NCBI GenBank assembly: GCA_028874215.1
Contig: JAPPLF010000066.1
Location: 104,038-168,037, forward strand
Direction: 5' to 3'
Source: Acidobacteriota bacterium
Lineage (GTDB): Bacteria > Acidobacteriota > UBA6911 > RPQK01 > JAJDTT01
DNA length: 64,000 bases
Below, piece after piece: positions 9,685 to 18,517 of the stretch. Under the pieces are notes generated by a model. That model was given only the letters and a program-made list of their open reading frames with translations. It was not told the origin of the DNA and did not search any database. Numbering within the stretch: position 1 is the stretch's first letter; each line of letters begins with the position of its first letter. A program made the position numbers and the translations under genes.

Positions 9685-11028
9685 ATGAAGGTCGCACGAA
9701 AGTCCCTGGACTCCTACCTGGAACGATTCAACCGGCTGGACGATGCGGCGTCGGACAGTCCCGCCTGGTTGTCCCGGCTGCGCCGGGAAGCCATGTTGCG
9801 TTTCGCCGAGACGGGTTTTCCCACCATTGCCGATGAGGATTGGCGTTATACCAACGTCGCCCGTTTGGCGGCCACCTCTTATGAGACCGCTCCCGCGCCT
9901 TCTCCGGACGGACACTGGCGGACGGAGTCCCTGGCGGCCGGGGGCCAGGGCGGCGTCCGTTGCGTCTTCCTGAATGGACGATACTGCGCCGAGTTGTCCC
10001 ACGTGGACGAGAGGGAGAGCCGGGTCCGGGTCGGCTCCCTGGCGTCCATTCTTCGGGAATGTCCCGAAGAGGTCGAGGCTCATCTGGCCCGGTATGTGGA
10101 GGCTGACCGCCATCCGTTCGTCACTCTCAACACGGCGTTCATTGAAGACGGAGCAGTGGTTCGGGTCTCCGCCGGATCCCGGATCCCGGATCCCATCCAT
10201 CTCGTTTTTCTTTCCACCGGCAACGGCGGGCCGGCATTCGTGACGCATCCGCGGAATCTGATCCTGGTGGGCGCCGGGAGCGAATGCTCGGTGGTCGAGC
10301 ACTACCTGGGAGTTGGAGACAAGTCCTATTTCAGCAATCCCGTCACCGAGGTGGCGGTGGGCGAGAACGCCAACCTGGATCACTATCGGCTGCAGGAGGA
10401 GAGTCCCGCCGCACACCATGTCTCGACCCTGGAGATCCGGCAGGAATCCAATAGTGTGGCTCGCACCATGTCGGCAGACGTGGGAGGCCGGCTGACACGC
10501 AACGACCTGAACGTGTTTCTCGGGGGCGAGGGGGCGGACGCAAAGCTTGACGGAATCTTTGTCGTTTCCGGCGAGCAGTTGGTGGACAACCACACCCGGA
10601 TCGAGCACGCCGCTCCCCATTGCGGCAGCCGTGAGATTTACAAGGGCATTCTGGGCGATCGATCCCGGGGAGTGTTCCGGGGCCGCATCGTGGTCCATCC
10701 GGGAGCCCAAAAGACCGACTCGGTGCAGACCAACAACAATCTGCTGTTGTCCGACCGGGCCTTGGTGAACACGAAGCCCCAACTGGAGATCTACGCCGAC
10801 GAAGTCAAGTGCACCCATGGCGCCACCATCGGCCAGCTCGACCAGGAAGCCATCTTCTACATGCGGTCGCGAGGCATCGATGAAGACATGGTCCGAAGCA
10901 TTCTGACCTACGGTTTCGCCGAAGATGTGATCCGCCGCGTCCGGCTGCCCGGCCTCCGGAATCGACTCAGCTCCCTGCTCTTCGACCGGCTGCCGCAAGG
11001 TGTTTTTTTGAGGAAGGCGCTGACGTGA
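9685..11028 (+). CDS. sufD: Fe-S assembly scaffold protein SufD
   Basis: Partner of SufB in the SufBC2D scaffold, needed for iron acquisition during cluster assembly. The 447-aa product has a helical N-terminus (EDWRYTNVARLAA) and the beta-helix core with DNHTRIEHAAPHC, SREIYKGILG and VHPGAQKTDSVQTN. It ends with KCTHGATIGQLDQEAIFYMRSRG, all typical of SufD. Its stop overlaps the GTG start of sufS by four bases (GTGA), so translation of the two is likely coupled. Confidence 0.95.
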   Translation: MKVARKSLDSYLERFNRLDDAASDSPAWLSRLRREAMLRFAETGFPTIADEDWRYTNVARLAATSYETAPAPSPDGHWRTESLAAGGQGGVRCVFLNGRYCAELSHVDERESRVRVGSLASILRECPEEVEAHLARYVEADRHPFVTLNTAFIEDGAVVRVSAGSRIPDPIHLVFLSTGNGGPAFVTHPRNLILVGAGSECSVVEHYLGVGDKSYFSNPVTEVAVGENANLDHYRLQEESPAAHHVSTLEIRQESNSVARTMSADVGGRLTRNDLNVFLGGEGADAKLDGIFVVSGEQLVDNHTRIEHAAPHCGSREIYKGILGDRSRGVFRGRIVVHPGAQKTDSVQTNNNLLLSDRALVNTKPQLEIYADEVKCTHGATIGQLDQEAIFYMRSRGIDEDMVRSILTYGFAEDVIRRVRLPGLRNRLSSLLFDRLPQGVFLRKALT

Positions 11029-12290
11029 GCTTCAGCACAACCGCCCGAAACCATCGCCGGCGCGTGTCCGGAGGGCTGAATCCGGGACGCATCCGCCGGG
11101 ATTTCCCGATCCTCTCCCGGAAGGTTCACGGCAAGCCGCTGGCCTACCTGGACAATGCGGCCACCAGCCAGAAACCGCAGCAGGTCATCGATGCGGTGAG
11201 CCGCTACTATTCCCGCACCAACGCCAACATTCAGCGGGGGGTCCATCTTTTGAGCGTCCGCGCGACGGACGCCTATGAGGCGACCCGTGAGAGAGTGCAG
11301 CGGTTCGTCAACGCCACGCGGGCGGAAGAGATCGTCTTCGTCCGGAGCACGACCGAGGGCATCAATCTGGTGGCTCAGACCGCCGGACGGAGCCTTCTGA
11401 ACCCGGGTGACGAGGTCATCGTTTCCCAAATGGAGCACCATTCCAATATCGTTCCCTGGCAGATGCTCTGCCAGGAAAAGGGCGCCCGGCTTCGGGTCAT
11501 TCCCGTCTCCGGCCAGGGTGAGATGCTTCTGGACGAGTACGAGAAGTTGTTGAACCCTCGCACCCGGATCGTCGCGGTGACCCATGTGTCCAACGTTCTC
11601 GGGACCATCAACCCGGTGCGGAAAATGGTCGAAATGGCGCATGGGCACGGGGCCCTCGTCCTTCTGGACGGGGCGCAGGCGGCGCCGCACCTGAAGGTGG
11701 ACGTGCAGGAACTGGATTGCGATTTCTATTGCTTCTCAGGACACAAGGTCTACGGCCCCACCGGCATCGGCATCCTTTACGGCAAATGGAAACATCTGGA
11801 ATCCATGCCTCCCTATCAGGGAGGAGGGGAGATGATCCGTTCCGTCTCCTTCGAGAAGACGACGTACAACGAACCTCCGCACAAGTTCGAGGGGGGGACG
11901 CCCAATATCGCCGGCGTCGTCGCGCTGGCCGCGGCGCTGGATTATCTGGAGAATCTGGGCCTCGATCGCATTGAGGCCTACGAGAACGAGCTTTTGGAGT
12001 ACGCAACTTCCCGGCTTTCCCAGGTTCCCGGACTGCGCCTGATCGGCACCGCGCCGTCAAAGGCGGCCGTGCTCTCCTTCGTTCTGGACGAAATCCATCC
12101 TCACGACATGGGCACCATTCTGGATCTGGAGGGGGTGGCGATTCGGACCGGCCATCACTGTGCCCAGCCTCTGATGGATTACTATGGGCTCCCGGCCACG
12201 GCGCGGGCGTCGCTGGCGTTCTACAACACGCGGGAAGAGATCGATGCCATGTGCCGAGGCCTCAGGAAGGTGATCGAGGTGTTTGAGTGA
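11025..12290 (+). CDS. sufS: Cysteine desulfurase SufS
   Basis: PLP-dependent group II cysteine desulfurase that takes sulfur from cysteine and passes it to SufU and then SufB. The PLP lysine is in FYCFSGHKVYGPTGIG, and the persulfide cysteine is in RTGHHCAQPLMDYYG. N-terminal YLDNAATSQKP and QMEHHSNIVPWQ are also diagnostic. The 421-aa length is slightly above average because of a basic N-terminal extension (residues 1-20). The GTG start overlaps the sufD stop, and its stop overlaps the sufU start (TGATG). Confidence 0.96.
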   Translation: MSFSTTARNHRRRVSGGLNPGRIRRDFPILSRKVHGKPLAYLDNAATSQKPQQVIDAVSRYYSRTNANIQRGVHLLSVRATDAYEATRERVQRFVNATRAEEIVFVRSTTEGINLVAQTAGRSLLNPGDEVIVSQMEHHSNIVPWQMLCQEKGARLRVIPVSGQGEMLLDEYEKLLNPRTRIVAVTHVSNVLGTINPVRKMVEMAHGHGALVLLDGAQAAPHLKVDVQELDCDFYCFSGHKVYGPTGIGILYGKWKHLESMPPYQGGGEMIRSVSFEKTTYNEPPHKFEGGTPNIAGVVALAAALDYLENLGLDRIEAYENELLEYATSRLSQVPGLRLIGTAPSKAAVLSFVLDEIHPHDMGTILDLEGVAIRTGHHCAQPLMDYYGLPATARASLAFYNTREEIDAMCRGLRKVIEVFE

Positions 12291-12745
12291 TGCCGGACCT
12301 GAGCGCCCTCTACCAGGAGGTCATCCTGGATCACAACCGGCGGCCTCGGAATTTCGCTGTTCTGGAGGGCGCGGATCATCAGTCGGAAGGCTTCAATCCC
12401 CTCTGCGGCGACCGGGTCACCGTATATGTCAAGTTGAAGGGCTCCGTCGTCGTCGACGTCTCGTTTCAGGGTTCGGGGTGCGCCATCTCCATGGCATCCG
12501 CCTCGATAATGACCGAGAGCCTGAAGGGGAAAAAACTGGAGGAAGTCGAGGCGTTGTTCAAGCGTTTTCACCAACTGGTGACCGGGAAGCTCGATTCGGA
12601 AGATCATTTCGAACCGGATCTGGGCAAATTGGTGGTGTTTGAAGGGATCAGCCGTTATCCGGTTCGGGTGAAATGCGCCACCTTGACCTGGCATGCATTG
12701 CGGGCGGCGCTCGAAAAGAGAAACGAGGTCGTCTCGACTGAATAA
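12290..12745 (+). CDS. sufU: Zinc-dependent sulfurtransferase SufU
   Basis: IscU-like protein of the SUF system that accepts persulfide sulfur from SufS. The conserved zinc/cysteine ligands are all present: NPLCGDRV (Cys and Asp), FQGSGCAIS and VKCATLTWHAL. The SufU-specific insertion after GCAISMASASIM supports SufU rather than IscU. The ATG at 12290 shares a base with the sufS stop (TGATG); a GTG at 12287 would add one Met. Length is 151 aa. Confidence 0.95.
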   Translation: MPDLSALYQEVILDHNRRPRNFAVLEGADHQSEGFNPLCGDRVTVYVKLKGSVVVDVSFQGSGCAISMASASIMTESLKGKKLEEVEALFKRFHQLVTGKLDSEDHFEPDLGKLVVFEGISRYPVRVKCATLTWHALRAALEKRNEVVSTE

Positions 12746-12776
12746 GACTCTCGCGGAGCGCCGCGGAGGGGGAACC

Positions 12777-13148
12777 ATGGCAGAAGAACCGAACCCGGAA
12801 CCGGGTTTCCAGGCCGAAACGGAAAGTGGGACTGCTCCGGTGGGCGGCCCCATCCACGAAGAGGTGATTTCGGTCCTCAGGAGTTGTTACGATCCGGAGA
12901 TTCCGGTGGATATCTACGAATTGGGTCTGATCTACGGAGTCGACGTCAACTCCGTTGGCGCTGTAGACATCAAGATGACCCTGACTTCGCCCAGCTGTCC
13001 GGTGGCCGAGTCGTTGCCGTTGGAGGTCGAGTCCAAAGTACGGACGCTTCCCGGTGTTGAAGAAGTCGCCGTAGAAATCGTCTGGGACCCGCCTTGGACC
13101 ATGGAGAACATGTCCGAGGCGGCAAAACTTCAACTGGGCCTTCTCTAG
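12777..13148 (+). CDS. sufT: SUF-associated DUF59/MIP18-family protein SufT
   Basis: Small cytoplasmic DUF59 protein, an auxiliary factor in Fe-S protein maturation. After an acidic linker of about 25 residues the domain reads SCYDPEIPVDIYELGLIYG, then MTLTSPSCPVAESLP and VEIVWDPPWTMENMSE. The DPEIP, TSPSCP and WDPPW motifs are diagnostic. The ATG at 12777 is preceded by GGAGGGGGAACC. As last gene of the suf operon, 31 bp after sufU, it fits the SufT role. Confidence is high for the family and good for the gene name. Confidence 0.9.
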   Translation: MAEEPNPEPGFQAETESGTAPVGGPIHEEVISVLRSCYDPEIPVDIYELGLIYGVDVNSVGAVDIKMTLTSPSCPVAESLPLEVESKVRTLPGVEEVAVEIVWDPPWTMENMSEAAKLQLGLL

Positions 13149-13167
13149 GAGTCTGCGCCGCAGGCTC
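13149..13167 (+). terminator. Possible stem-loop at the end of the suf operon
   Basis: GAGTCTGC and GCAGGCTC form an eight-base stem around a GCC loop directly after the sufT stop. No T-run follows, so it may be a weak terminator or an mRNA-stabilising hairpin. The remaining bases to glmS at 13327 show no recognisable riboswitch or glmS ribozyme. Confidence 0.35.
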
Positions 13168-13326
13168 CCGGGCTTCGGTTCCACCCGGAACTCAATCACC
13201 TGCAAGTGTCTTCGGGCGCCCTCCCGGACGCGCCCTCCCTCCCAACGTTCCGGCAGAGGCCACCACGGCTCACGTTGCGGGGCGGGAGGGGTCCCGACGG
13301 GCTGCTGGTAGTATTTTGAGGGAACG

Positions 13327-15153
13327 ATGTGTGGAATTATCTGCTACCTGGGGGATCGTCCCTCCCTGCCGATCCTGCTCAACGGCTTGAGAAGGCTGGA
13401 ATACCGCGGCTACGACTCCAGCGGTGTCGCGGTGGCCGTGAATGAGAAGATTCACTGCCGGAAAGCGGTGGGGAAGATCTCGGATCTGGCGGGGCTTGTC
13501 GGGGACAAGTCCTGGACGGGTTGGGGCGGCATTGCCCACACCCGTTGGGCCACCCATGGGGTTCCCTCTCCCGAAAACGCTCATCCGCATGGCGACTGCC
13601 GGGACCGCATCTTCGTGGTGCACAACGGCATCATCGAGAACTACCGGCAGTTGCGGGAGGAGCTTCGGGACAAGGGACACCGGTTCCGCTCTTCCACCGA
13701 TTCCGAGGTCCTGGCCCACCTGATCGAGGAATACTATCGAGGCGACCTGGAAGATGCGGTCAATTCGGCCCTTCAACGTGTCGACGGGACCTACGGAATC
13801 GGTGTGATCTCCTCCGACAATCCTTCCCAGATCGTGGTCGCCCGGCTGGGCAGCCCCTTGATCCTGGGAATCCGGGACCGTGAGATCTTCGCCGCGTCGG
13901 ACGCGGCGGCCCTGATGAGTCACACCCGGGAGGTGGCCTACCTCCATGACGGGGAGGTGGCGTTGCTGAAGCCCGGGAGCTACCGGATCCGAACTCTCAG
14001 CGGGATGCCCATGAATCGCTCCGTCCAGACCCTGGACTGGGACATGTCTTCCGCCGAGAAGAGGGGTTACCCCCACTTCATGCTCAAGGAGGTCCATGAG
14101 CAGCCCGAGGTGGTCGGAGAAGCCATCAGGGGAAGGCTGATCGAGGCGGAAGGACTGGCCAAGCTGGGCGGCGTGGAGCGAGTCTGGTCGCGCCTGAGGA
14201 ACATGCGGCGGCTCATCATCCTGGCCTGTGGGACCTCCTATTATGCCGGCTTGTTGGGGCGTTACGTCATCGAGAGCTGCACCAACTATCCTGTCGACGT
14301 CGATTTCGCTTCCGAGTTCCAGTACCGCAAGCTGAATCTGCAGGCGCGGACGGCGGTTCTGGCCATCAGCCAGTCGGGGGAGACGGCCGACATCCTGGCC
14401 GTGGTCCGCGAAGTCAAGCGGCGCGGAGCTCTCAGCCTGGGCCTCGTCAACGTGGTGGGCAGCACGGTCGCCCGCCTGACCGACGCCGGAATCTACAATC
14501 ACGCCGGCCCGGAAATCAGTGTCGCCTCCACCAAGGTTTTCGTCTCCCAGATCGCCATTCTCTACCTGGTGGGCCTCCTGCTGGGCCGTCACCAGCAGAT
14601 GTCGTTGAGCGAAGGCCAGGAATTCGTCCATGAGCTCCGGGCACTGCCCGGCAGGATGCGGTCCATGCTTGCGCAGGCGCCCGCCATTGAAGAAATCGCC
14701 CGCCGTTACGCCCGACATCGGAGCCTTCTCTATCTGGGAAGAAGATTCAGCTACCCGGTGGCGATGGAGGGCGCCCTGAAGATGAAGGAGATCTCCTACC
14801 TGCACGCCGAGGGGTATGCCGCGGGAGAAATGAAACACGGACCTCTTGCCCTGGTGGACGAGAGTTTCCCGACCGTCTGCCTGGCGCCCCGCGACAGTGT
14901 CTATCGAAAGATGATCGGGAACATCCAGGAGATCAAGAGTCGCAACGGGCCGGTCATCGCGGTGGGGACGGAAGGAGACACCCACTTGGCGGAGCTGGCC
15001 GACGACCTCATCGAGATTCCGCAATGCGGGGAGATGTTCACGCCATTCCTGAGCGTGATCGCGCTCCAACTGCTGGCCTACTACGTGGCCGAAGAGCGAG
15101 GCTGCGACATCGACCGGCCCCGGAATCTGGCCAAGTCGGTCACGGTGCAGTAG
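13327..15153 (+). CDS. glmS: Glucosamine-fructose-6-phosphate aminotransferase (isomerizing) GlmS
   Basis: Makes glucosamine-6-phosphate from fructose-6-phosphate and glutamine, the first step towards UDP-GlcNAc for peptidoglycan. The N-terminal glutaminase domain starts with the catalytic Cys2 (MCGIICYLG), with RRLEYRGYDSSG and HTRWATHG. Two SIS sugar-isomerase domains follow, with ACGTSYYAG, AISQSGETADILA and SYLHAEGYAAGEMKHGP. It ends DIDRPRNLAKSVTVQ, a typical GlmS C-terminus. The 608-aa length matches the family. GAGGGAACG precedes the ATG. It converges with ppiD. Confidence 0.97.
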   Translation: MCGIICYLGDRPSLPILLNGLRRLEYRGYDSSGVAVAVNEKIHCRKAVGKISDLAGLVGDKSWTGWGGIAHTRWATHGVPSPENAHPHGDCRDRIFVVHNGIIENYRQLREELRDKGHRFRSSTDSEVLAHLIEEYYRGDLEDAVNSALQRVDGTYGIGVISSDNPSQIVVARLGSPLILGIRDREIFAASDAAALMSHTREVAYLHDGEVALLKPGSYRIRTLSGMPMNRSVQTLDWDMSSAEKRGYPHFMLKEVHEQPEVVGEAIRGRLIEAEGLAKLGGVERVWSRLRNMRRLIILACGTSYYAGLLGRYVIESCTNYPVDVDFASEFQYRKLNLQARTAVLAISQSGETADILAVVREVKRRGALSLGLVNVVGSTVARLTDAGIYNHAGPEISVASTKVFVSQIAILYLVGLLLGRHQQMSLSEGQEFVHELRALPGRMRSMLAQAPAIEEIARRYARHRSLLYLGRRFSYPVAMEGALKMKEISYLHAEGYAAGEMKHGPLALVDESFPTVCLAPRDSVYRKMIGNIQEIKSRNGPVIAVGTEGDTHLAELADDLIEIPQCGEMFTPFLSVIALQLLAYYVAEERGCDIDRPRNLAKSVTVQ

Positions 15154-15198
15154 TCGCCTGAGACACCGGCGTCGGTGCAGGGGAGCAAATGGCGGGGA

Positions 15199-15211
15199 CC
15201 GGCCGCGCCGG
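15199..15211. terminator. GC-rich stem-loop between convergent glmS and ppiD
   Basis: CCGGC, loop CGC, GCCGG lies in the 68 bp between the two convergent stop codons. It could end transcription from both sides, but there is no T-run on either strand, so the call is weak. Confidence 0.25.
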
Positions 15212-15221
15212 CCGATGCCGG

Positions 15222-17126
15222 CTAACCGGTTATGCGGTCCACCGTCTCCTGGTTGATGGTAATGGCGTCGTCCCCGCGCAGGCGCTCCAGCGTGCCTTCC
15301 ACATAGGCGTTGAAGTAGTCCGTGCGCTTCTTCTCCGTCAGCTCCTTCTCCAACTGACTCTTCTCGCGTTCGAACTGCTCCTGGTCCAGCGGCGTCTTCT
15401 CGGCGACCTGGAACACGAAGTACTTTCCGGTGACGAGTACCGGCGGAGCGACCTCTCCCTTCTCCAGCCGAAAGGCATGTTCGTGAACCTGCGGCGAGAA
15501 TCGGAGGTTCTCGTCGATGGTGCCGCCCCGTTTGAAGAAAGGGGTCGTCATGACCTGCAATTCCCCTTCCTCCGTCAGTTTTTGGAACTCGCCACCGTCC
15601 TGGATCGCCTTGTGCATGGCGAAGGCATTCTCCCGAGCGGCTTCGTCGCCCTGGGTGGAGCGGTAGTCGGCGAGAACCTTTTCACGGATCTCTTCGAAAG
15701 GCGGCATGTGTCCGGGCCGGATTTCGATGAGCTGAGCCACCACGAAGGAACCGGCCGCCTCGTACGGTTTCAGCGACTGGTTGTCCTGGAGATCGAAGAT
15801 TTTCTGATTGAAGTCGTTCTTGACGGACAGGCCGGGAATGAAACCCCCGAGTTCGAAGTACTCCGATTCCTCAACCGCGAGACCGCGAGCGCTCGCCGCC
15901 TTCGCCAGATCCGGGTCCTCCGCCAGCTCTCCGGAGATTTTCTCCGCCAGGTCCTTGGCCTGGTCTTCCGCCTCCTGCCGCCGGGCTTCGTATTCGGCGA
16001 TCGGACGCCGGGCATCGCCGTCGTGGTGCTCGGGATTGAAGGCGCCGAGGAGTATGTGGTAGCCGAAGGGGGTCACCACCAGATCGCTCAGCTCGCCGGG
16101 CTTCAACTCAAAAGCGGCCTTCTCGAACTCCGGCATCATTTTCCCTCGGCCGAAAAAGCCGAGGTCCCCGCCGGCCGCTGCCGAAACCGGGTCCTCGGAG
16201 TGCTCTCGAGCCAATTCCGCGAAATTCCCACCGGACCGAAGCTGTTGCAGGAGGCCCTGGGCCTTGGCCCTCGCCGGGGGTTCGTCTTCGGGGCTCCGCA
16301 CCGAAACCAGAATATGGCTGACTCTCGCCTGGTCCGTGTCGGTGACGCGCTCCATTCGATCGCGGATCTGCTCTTCGGAGACGCTGACATTCTCAGGCTC
16401 GACGCCGACGGAAACGTAACGTATCCTGCGTTGCTCGCCGACCCGGTAATTCTCTTGCCGTTCGTCGAAATACTCCTTGAGTTTGTCGTCTTCGACGTTC
16501 CCCGGAGCCAACTGTTCCGGGTCGAAGCCCACGTACCGGAGCTTCACCTCCTGATTCCGCTTCAGAAACTCTCGCCGGACCTCGCCCGACGTGGGGAAGA
16601 TCCCATCCGTCAGGATTCTGCGCAGCTTCTCCTGGGCAAGCTGTCTGCGGATGCTCTCCTCGAAATCCTGGGGCGCCCAGTTGTTGGCCCGCAAAATGGC
16701 GCGATAGCGATCGACGCCGATGAAATTCCCGTTTTCCTGGAATACGGGAGTCCTGGTGATGAATCGAACGATTTCCTCCGAGGTCACGGCGATGCCCATC
16801 TGCCGTGCTTCGTGAAACGTTGCGTATTCGGCCACCAGTTGATCGAGCGCCTGTTGGCCCAGGCCCAACTGCTTGATGATGGCAGGGTCCTGCCGGTCCA
16901 GATTGTAGACGCGGCGGTAGGCTTCGAAGAGTTGGATGTAGTGTCTCCGGAATTCACCGGAGGTAATGACGTAATCGGCCACCTCGGCCGCGTGGGCGGA
17001 GGAAACGCCGGAACCGGTACCCGGGGTATCGACGAACAGGCCCACCATGCCGATGCCCAACCCGACGATGACCAGCCACAGGATCCATTTCAGACCTCGT
17101 CGCTTCTCTCGGAAAAAGGGTAGCAT
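15222..17126 (-). CDS. ppiD: Membrane-anchored periplasmic foldase, PpiD/SurA type (parvulin-like)
   Basis: Periplasmic peptidyl-prolyl isomerase/chaperone anchored by one N-terminal helix (WILWLVIVGLGIGMVGLFV, about residues 14-32 after a basic tail). A SurA_N-like helical region with RQEALDQL-type sequence (QQALDQLVAEYATFHEARQ) follows. One parvulin domain starts at ARVSHILVSV and ends FGYHILLG, and a second PPIase-like helical region lies near the C-terminus. The 634-aa length and layout match PpiD. GGAGG lies five bases before the ATG. It is transcribed divergently from mreB and convergently with glmS. It should help fold secreted and outer-membrane proteins. Confidence 0.88.
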   Translation of the reverse strand: MLPFFREKRRGLKWILWLVIVGLGIGMVGLFVDTPGTGSGVSSAHAAEVADYVITSGEFRRHYIQLFEAYRRVYNLDRQDPAIIKQLGLGQQALDQLVAEYATFHEARQMGIAVTSEEIVRFITRTPVFQENGNFIGVDRYRAILRANNWAPQDFEESIRRQLAQEKLRRILTDGIFPTSGEVRREFLKRNQEVKLRYVGFDPEQLAPGNVEDDKLKEYFDERQENYRVGEQRRIRYVSVGVEPENVSVSEEQIRDRMERVTDTDQARVSHILVSVRSPEDEPPARAKAQGLLQQLRSGGNFAELAREHSEDPVSAAAGGDLGFFGRGKMMPEFEKAAFELKPGELSDLVVTPFGYHILLGAFNPEHHDGDARRPIAEYEARRQEAEDQAKDLAEKISGELAEDPDLAKAASARGLAVEESEYFELGGFIPGLSVKNDFNQKIFDLQDNQSLKPYEAAGSFVVAQLIEIRPGHMPPFEEIREKVLADYRSTQGDEAARENAFAMHKAIQDGGEFQKLTEEGELQVMTTPFFKRGGTIDENLRFSPQVHEHAFRLEKGEVAPPVLVTGKYFVFQVAEKTPLDQEQFEREKSQLEKELTEKKRTDYFNAYVEGTLERLRGDDAITINQETVDRITG

Positions 17127-17170
17127 CCAGTCCTCCGTCAGCCCCCGAAACAGGTTTGCGTCAGTCGCCG

Positions 17171-17179
17171 ATTATAACA
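17171..17179 (-). promoter_or_regulatory. Extended -10 promoter for ppiD
   Basis: On the minus strand the sequence reads TGTTATAAT, an extended -10 with perfect TATAAT (17176-17171). No clear -35 is present. The predicted transcript would start near 17164 and carry a leader of about 38 bases. Confidence 0.55.
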
Positions 17180-17219
17180 TGAGGCGGATACTGCTACGCG
17201 GTCTCCGGAGAGAGTTTTC

Positions 17220-17249
17220 TTGCGGTAAAAACCGGCGGCGTCCGATAAT
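17220..17249 (+). promoter_or_regulatory. Probable promoter of the mre cluster
   Basis: TTGCGG (17220-17225) and GATAAT (17244-17249) are 18 bp apart on the plus strand, about 70 bases before the mreB ATG. It lies back to back with the ppiD promoter in the 195-bp divergent region. Confidence 0.5.
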
Positions 17250-17321
17250 GGACGACAGCGAAACGGGACTGCCTTGGCTGACGGTGTGGTCCCGCTGAAT
17301 TTCGAGGAGCAATAGGGGCCT

Positions 17322-18344
17322 ATGATCTTTCGTTCCCTGTTCAAATCCTTTTCCCACGATTTGGCCATTGATCTGGGCACGGCAAATACTCTCGTCTTCG
17401 CGCGGGGGAAGGGAGTGGTTGTCGACGAACCTTCCATCGTCGCCATCAACAAGTTCACGAACAAAGTGGAAGCCGTTGGGACTGACGCCAAGGAGATGCT
17501 GGGGAGGACGCCGGGCAACATCGTCGCCATCAAGCCCATGAAGGATGGGGTCATCGCCGACTTCGACGTGACCGAGGAAATGCTCCGTTATTTCATCAGA
17601 AAGGCTCAGAACAGGAGCTTTCTGCTGAGTCCCCGGATCATCATTTGCATCCCTTCCGAGATCACACAGGTGGAAAAGCGGGCGGTTCGCGAATCTGCGC
17701 TCCGCGCGAAGGCCAGCGAGGTCTACCTGGTGGAGGAAGCGATGGCGGCGGCCATCGGAGCCGGTCTTCCCATTACCGAGCCGAACGGGAACATGATCGT
17801 CGACATCGGCGGCGGGACCACCGACATCGCCGTCATCAGCCTTGCGGGGATCGTCCACAGCCGTTCCGTCAGGGTGGCGGGAAACGAAATGGACGAGGCC
17901 ATCATTCAGTACATCAAGCGAAAGCACAACCTGCTCATCGGTGAACGGACGGCCGAGCGAGTGAAGATCCAGCTCGGATCGGCGGCCGAACTGCCGGATC
18001 CCATCACCGCGGAGGTGAAGGGACGGAATCTCATCGAGGGAATTCCCAAGACCGTGACCGTCACCGACGAGGAGATTCGCGAGGCGTTGGCCGACTCCAT
18101 GGTGGCCATCGTGAATGCGGTCCGCGTCGCCTTGGAGAGGACGCCGCCCGAATTGTCCGCCGACATATCGGACACGGGAATCATCTTGACCGGAGGGGGC
18201 GCGCTGCTCCAGAAGATGGATCAACGAATCGGCGTGGAGACGGGCCTACCCGTCTATGTGGCCGAGAATCCGCTCTCCTCTGTCGCCATCGGGACCGGAA
18301 AGATGCTCGAGGACATCGAGCTCTTGAGGAGGATCAGTTCCTGA
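17322..18344 (+). CDS. mreB: Rod shape-determining protein MreB
   Basis: Bacterial actin that forms membrane-bound filaments guiding lateral wall synthesis. Actin-fold nucleotide motifs are visible: AIDLGTANTLVF (phosphate 1), DIGGGTTDIAVI (phosphate 2) and ILTGGGALL (adenosine). The N-terminal MIFRSLFKSF is an amphipathic membrane-targeting segment as in other MreB proteins. Length is 340 aa. It heads mreB-mreC-mreD-mrdA-rodA, with a 173-bp gap before mreC that may hold a second promoter. Confidence 0.97.
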   Translation: MIFRSLFKSFSHDLAIDLGTANTLVFARGKGVVVDEPSIVAINKFTNKVEAVGTDAKEMLGRTPGNIVAIKPMKDGVIADFDVTEEMLRYFIRKAQNRSFLLSPRIIICIPSEITQVEKRAVRESALRAKASEVYLVEEAMAAAIGAGLPITEPNGNMIVDIGGGTTDIAVISLAGIVHSRSVRVAGNEMDEAIIQYIKRKHNLLIGERTAERVKIQLGSAAELPDPITAEVKGRNLIEGIPKTVTVTDEEIREALADSMVAIVNAVRVALERTPPELSADISDTGIILTGGGALLQKMDQRIGVETGLPVYVAENPLSSVAIGTGKMLEDIELLRRISS

Positions 18345-18517
18345 GCATCTCCTGCAGCTCCCGGCACGAGTCGTCACGGCATTCTCCCGCGCGGGCGTCC
18401 CGGGGGCGACGCGTTTCGCCCCGGTCACATTCTCCCGATATACTTGGTAAGAGCGCCTTGTCCGGCGGGCGCAGCCACGGTCCCGGTGTCGGCGGGACCT
18501 TCATCACGGACTGCTGA

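Noticed and set aside
13168..13326. Possible glmS ribozyme before glmS
   Set aside because: I see none of the conserved glmS ribozyme core; only GC-rich sequence and a simple hairpin are present.
13270..15069. Long antisense frame opposite glmS
   Set aside because: Full-length GlmS with all motifs is on the plus strand; the antisense product resembles no protein.
15189..17123. Plus-strand frame opposite ppiD
   Set aside because: The minus-strand protein has a membrane helix and a parvulin domain in correct order; the plus frame is a GC artefact.
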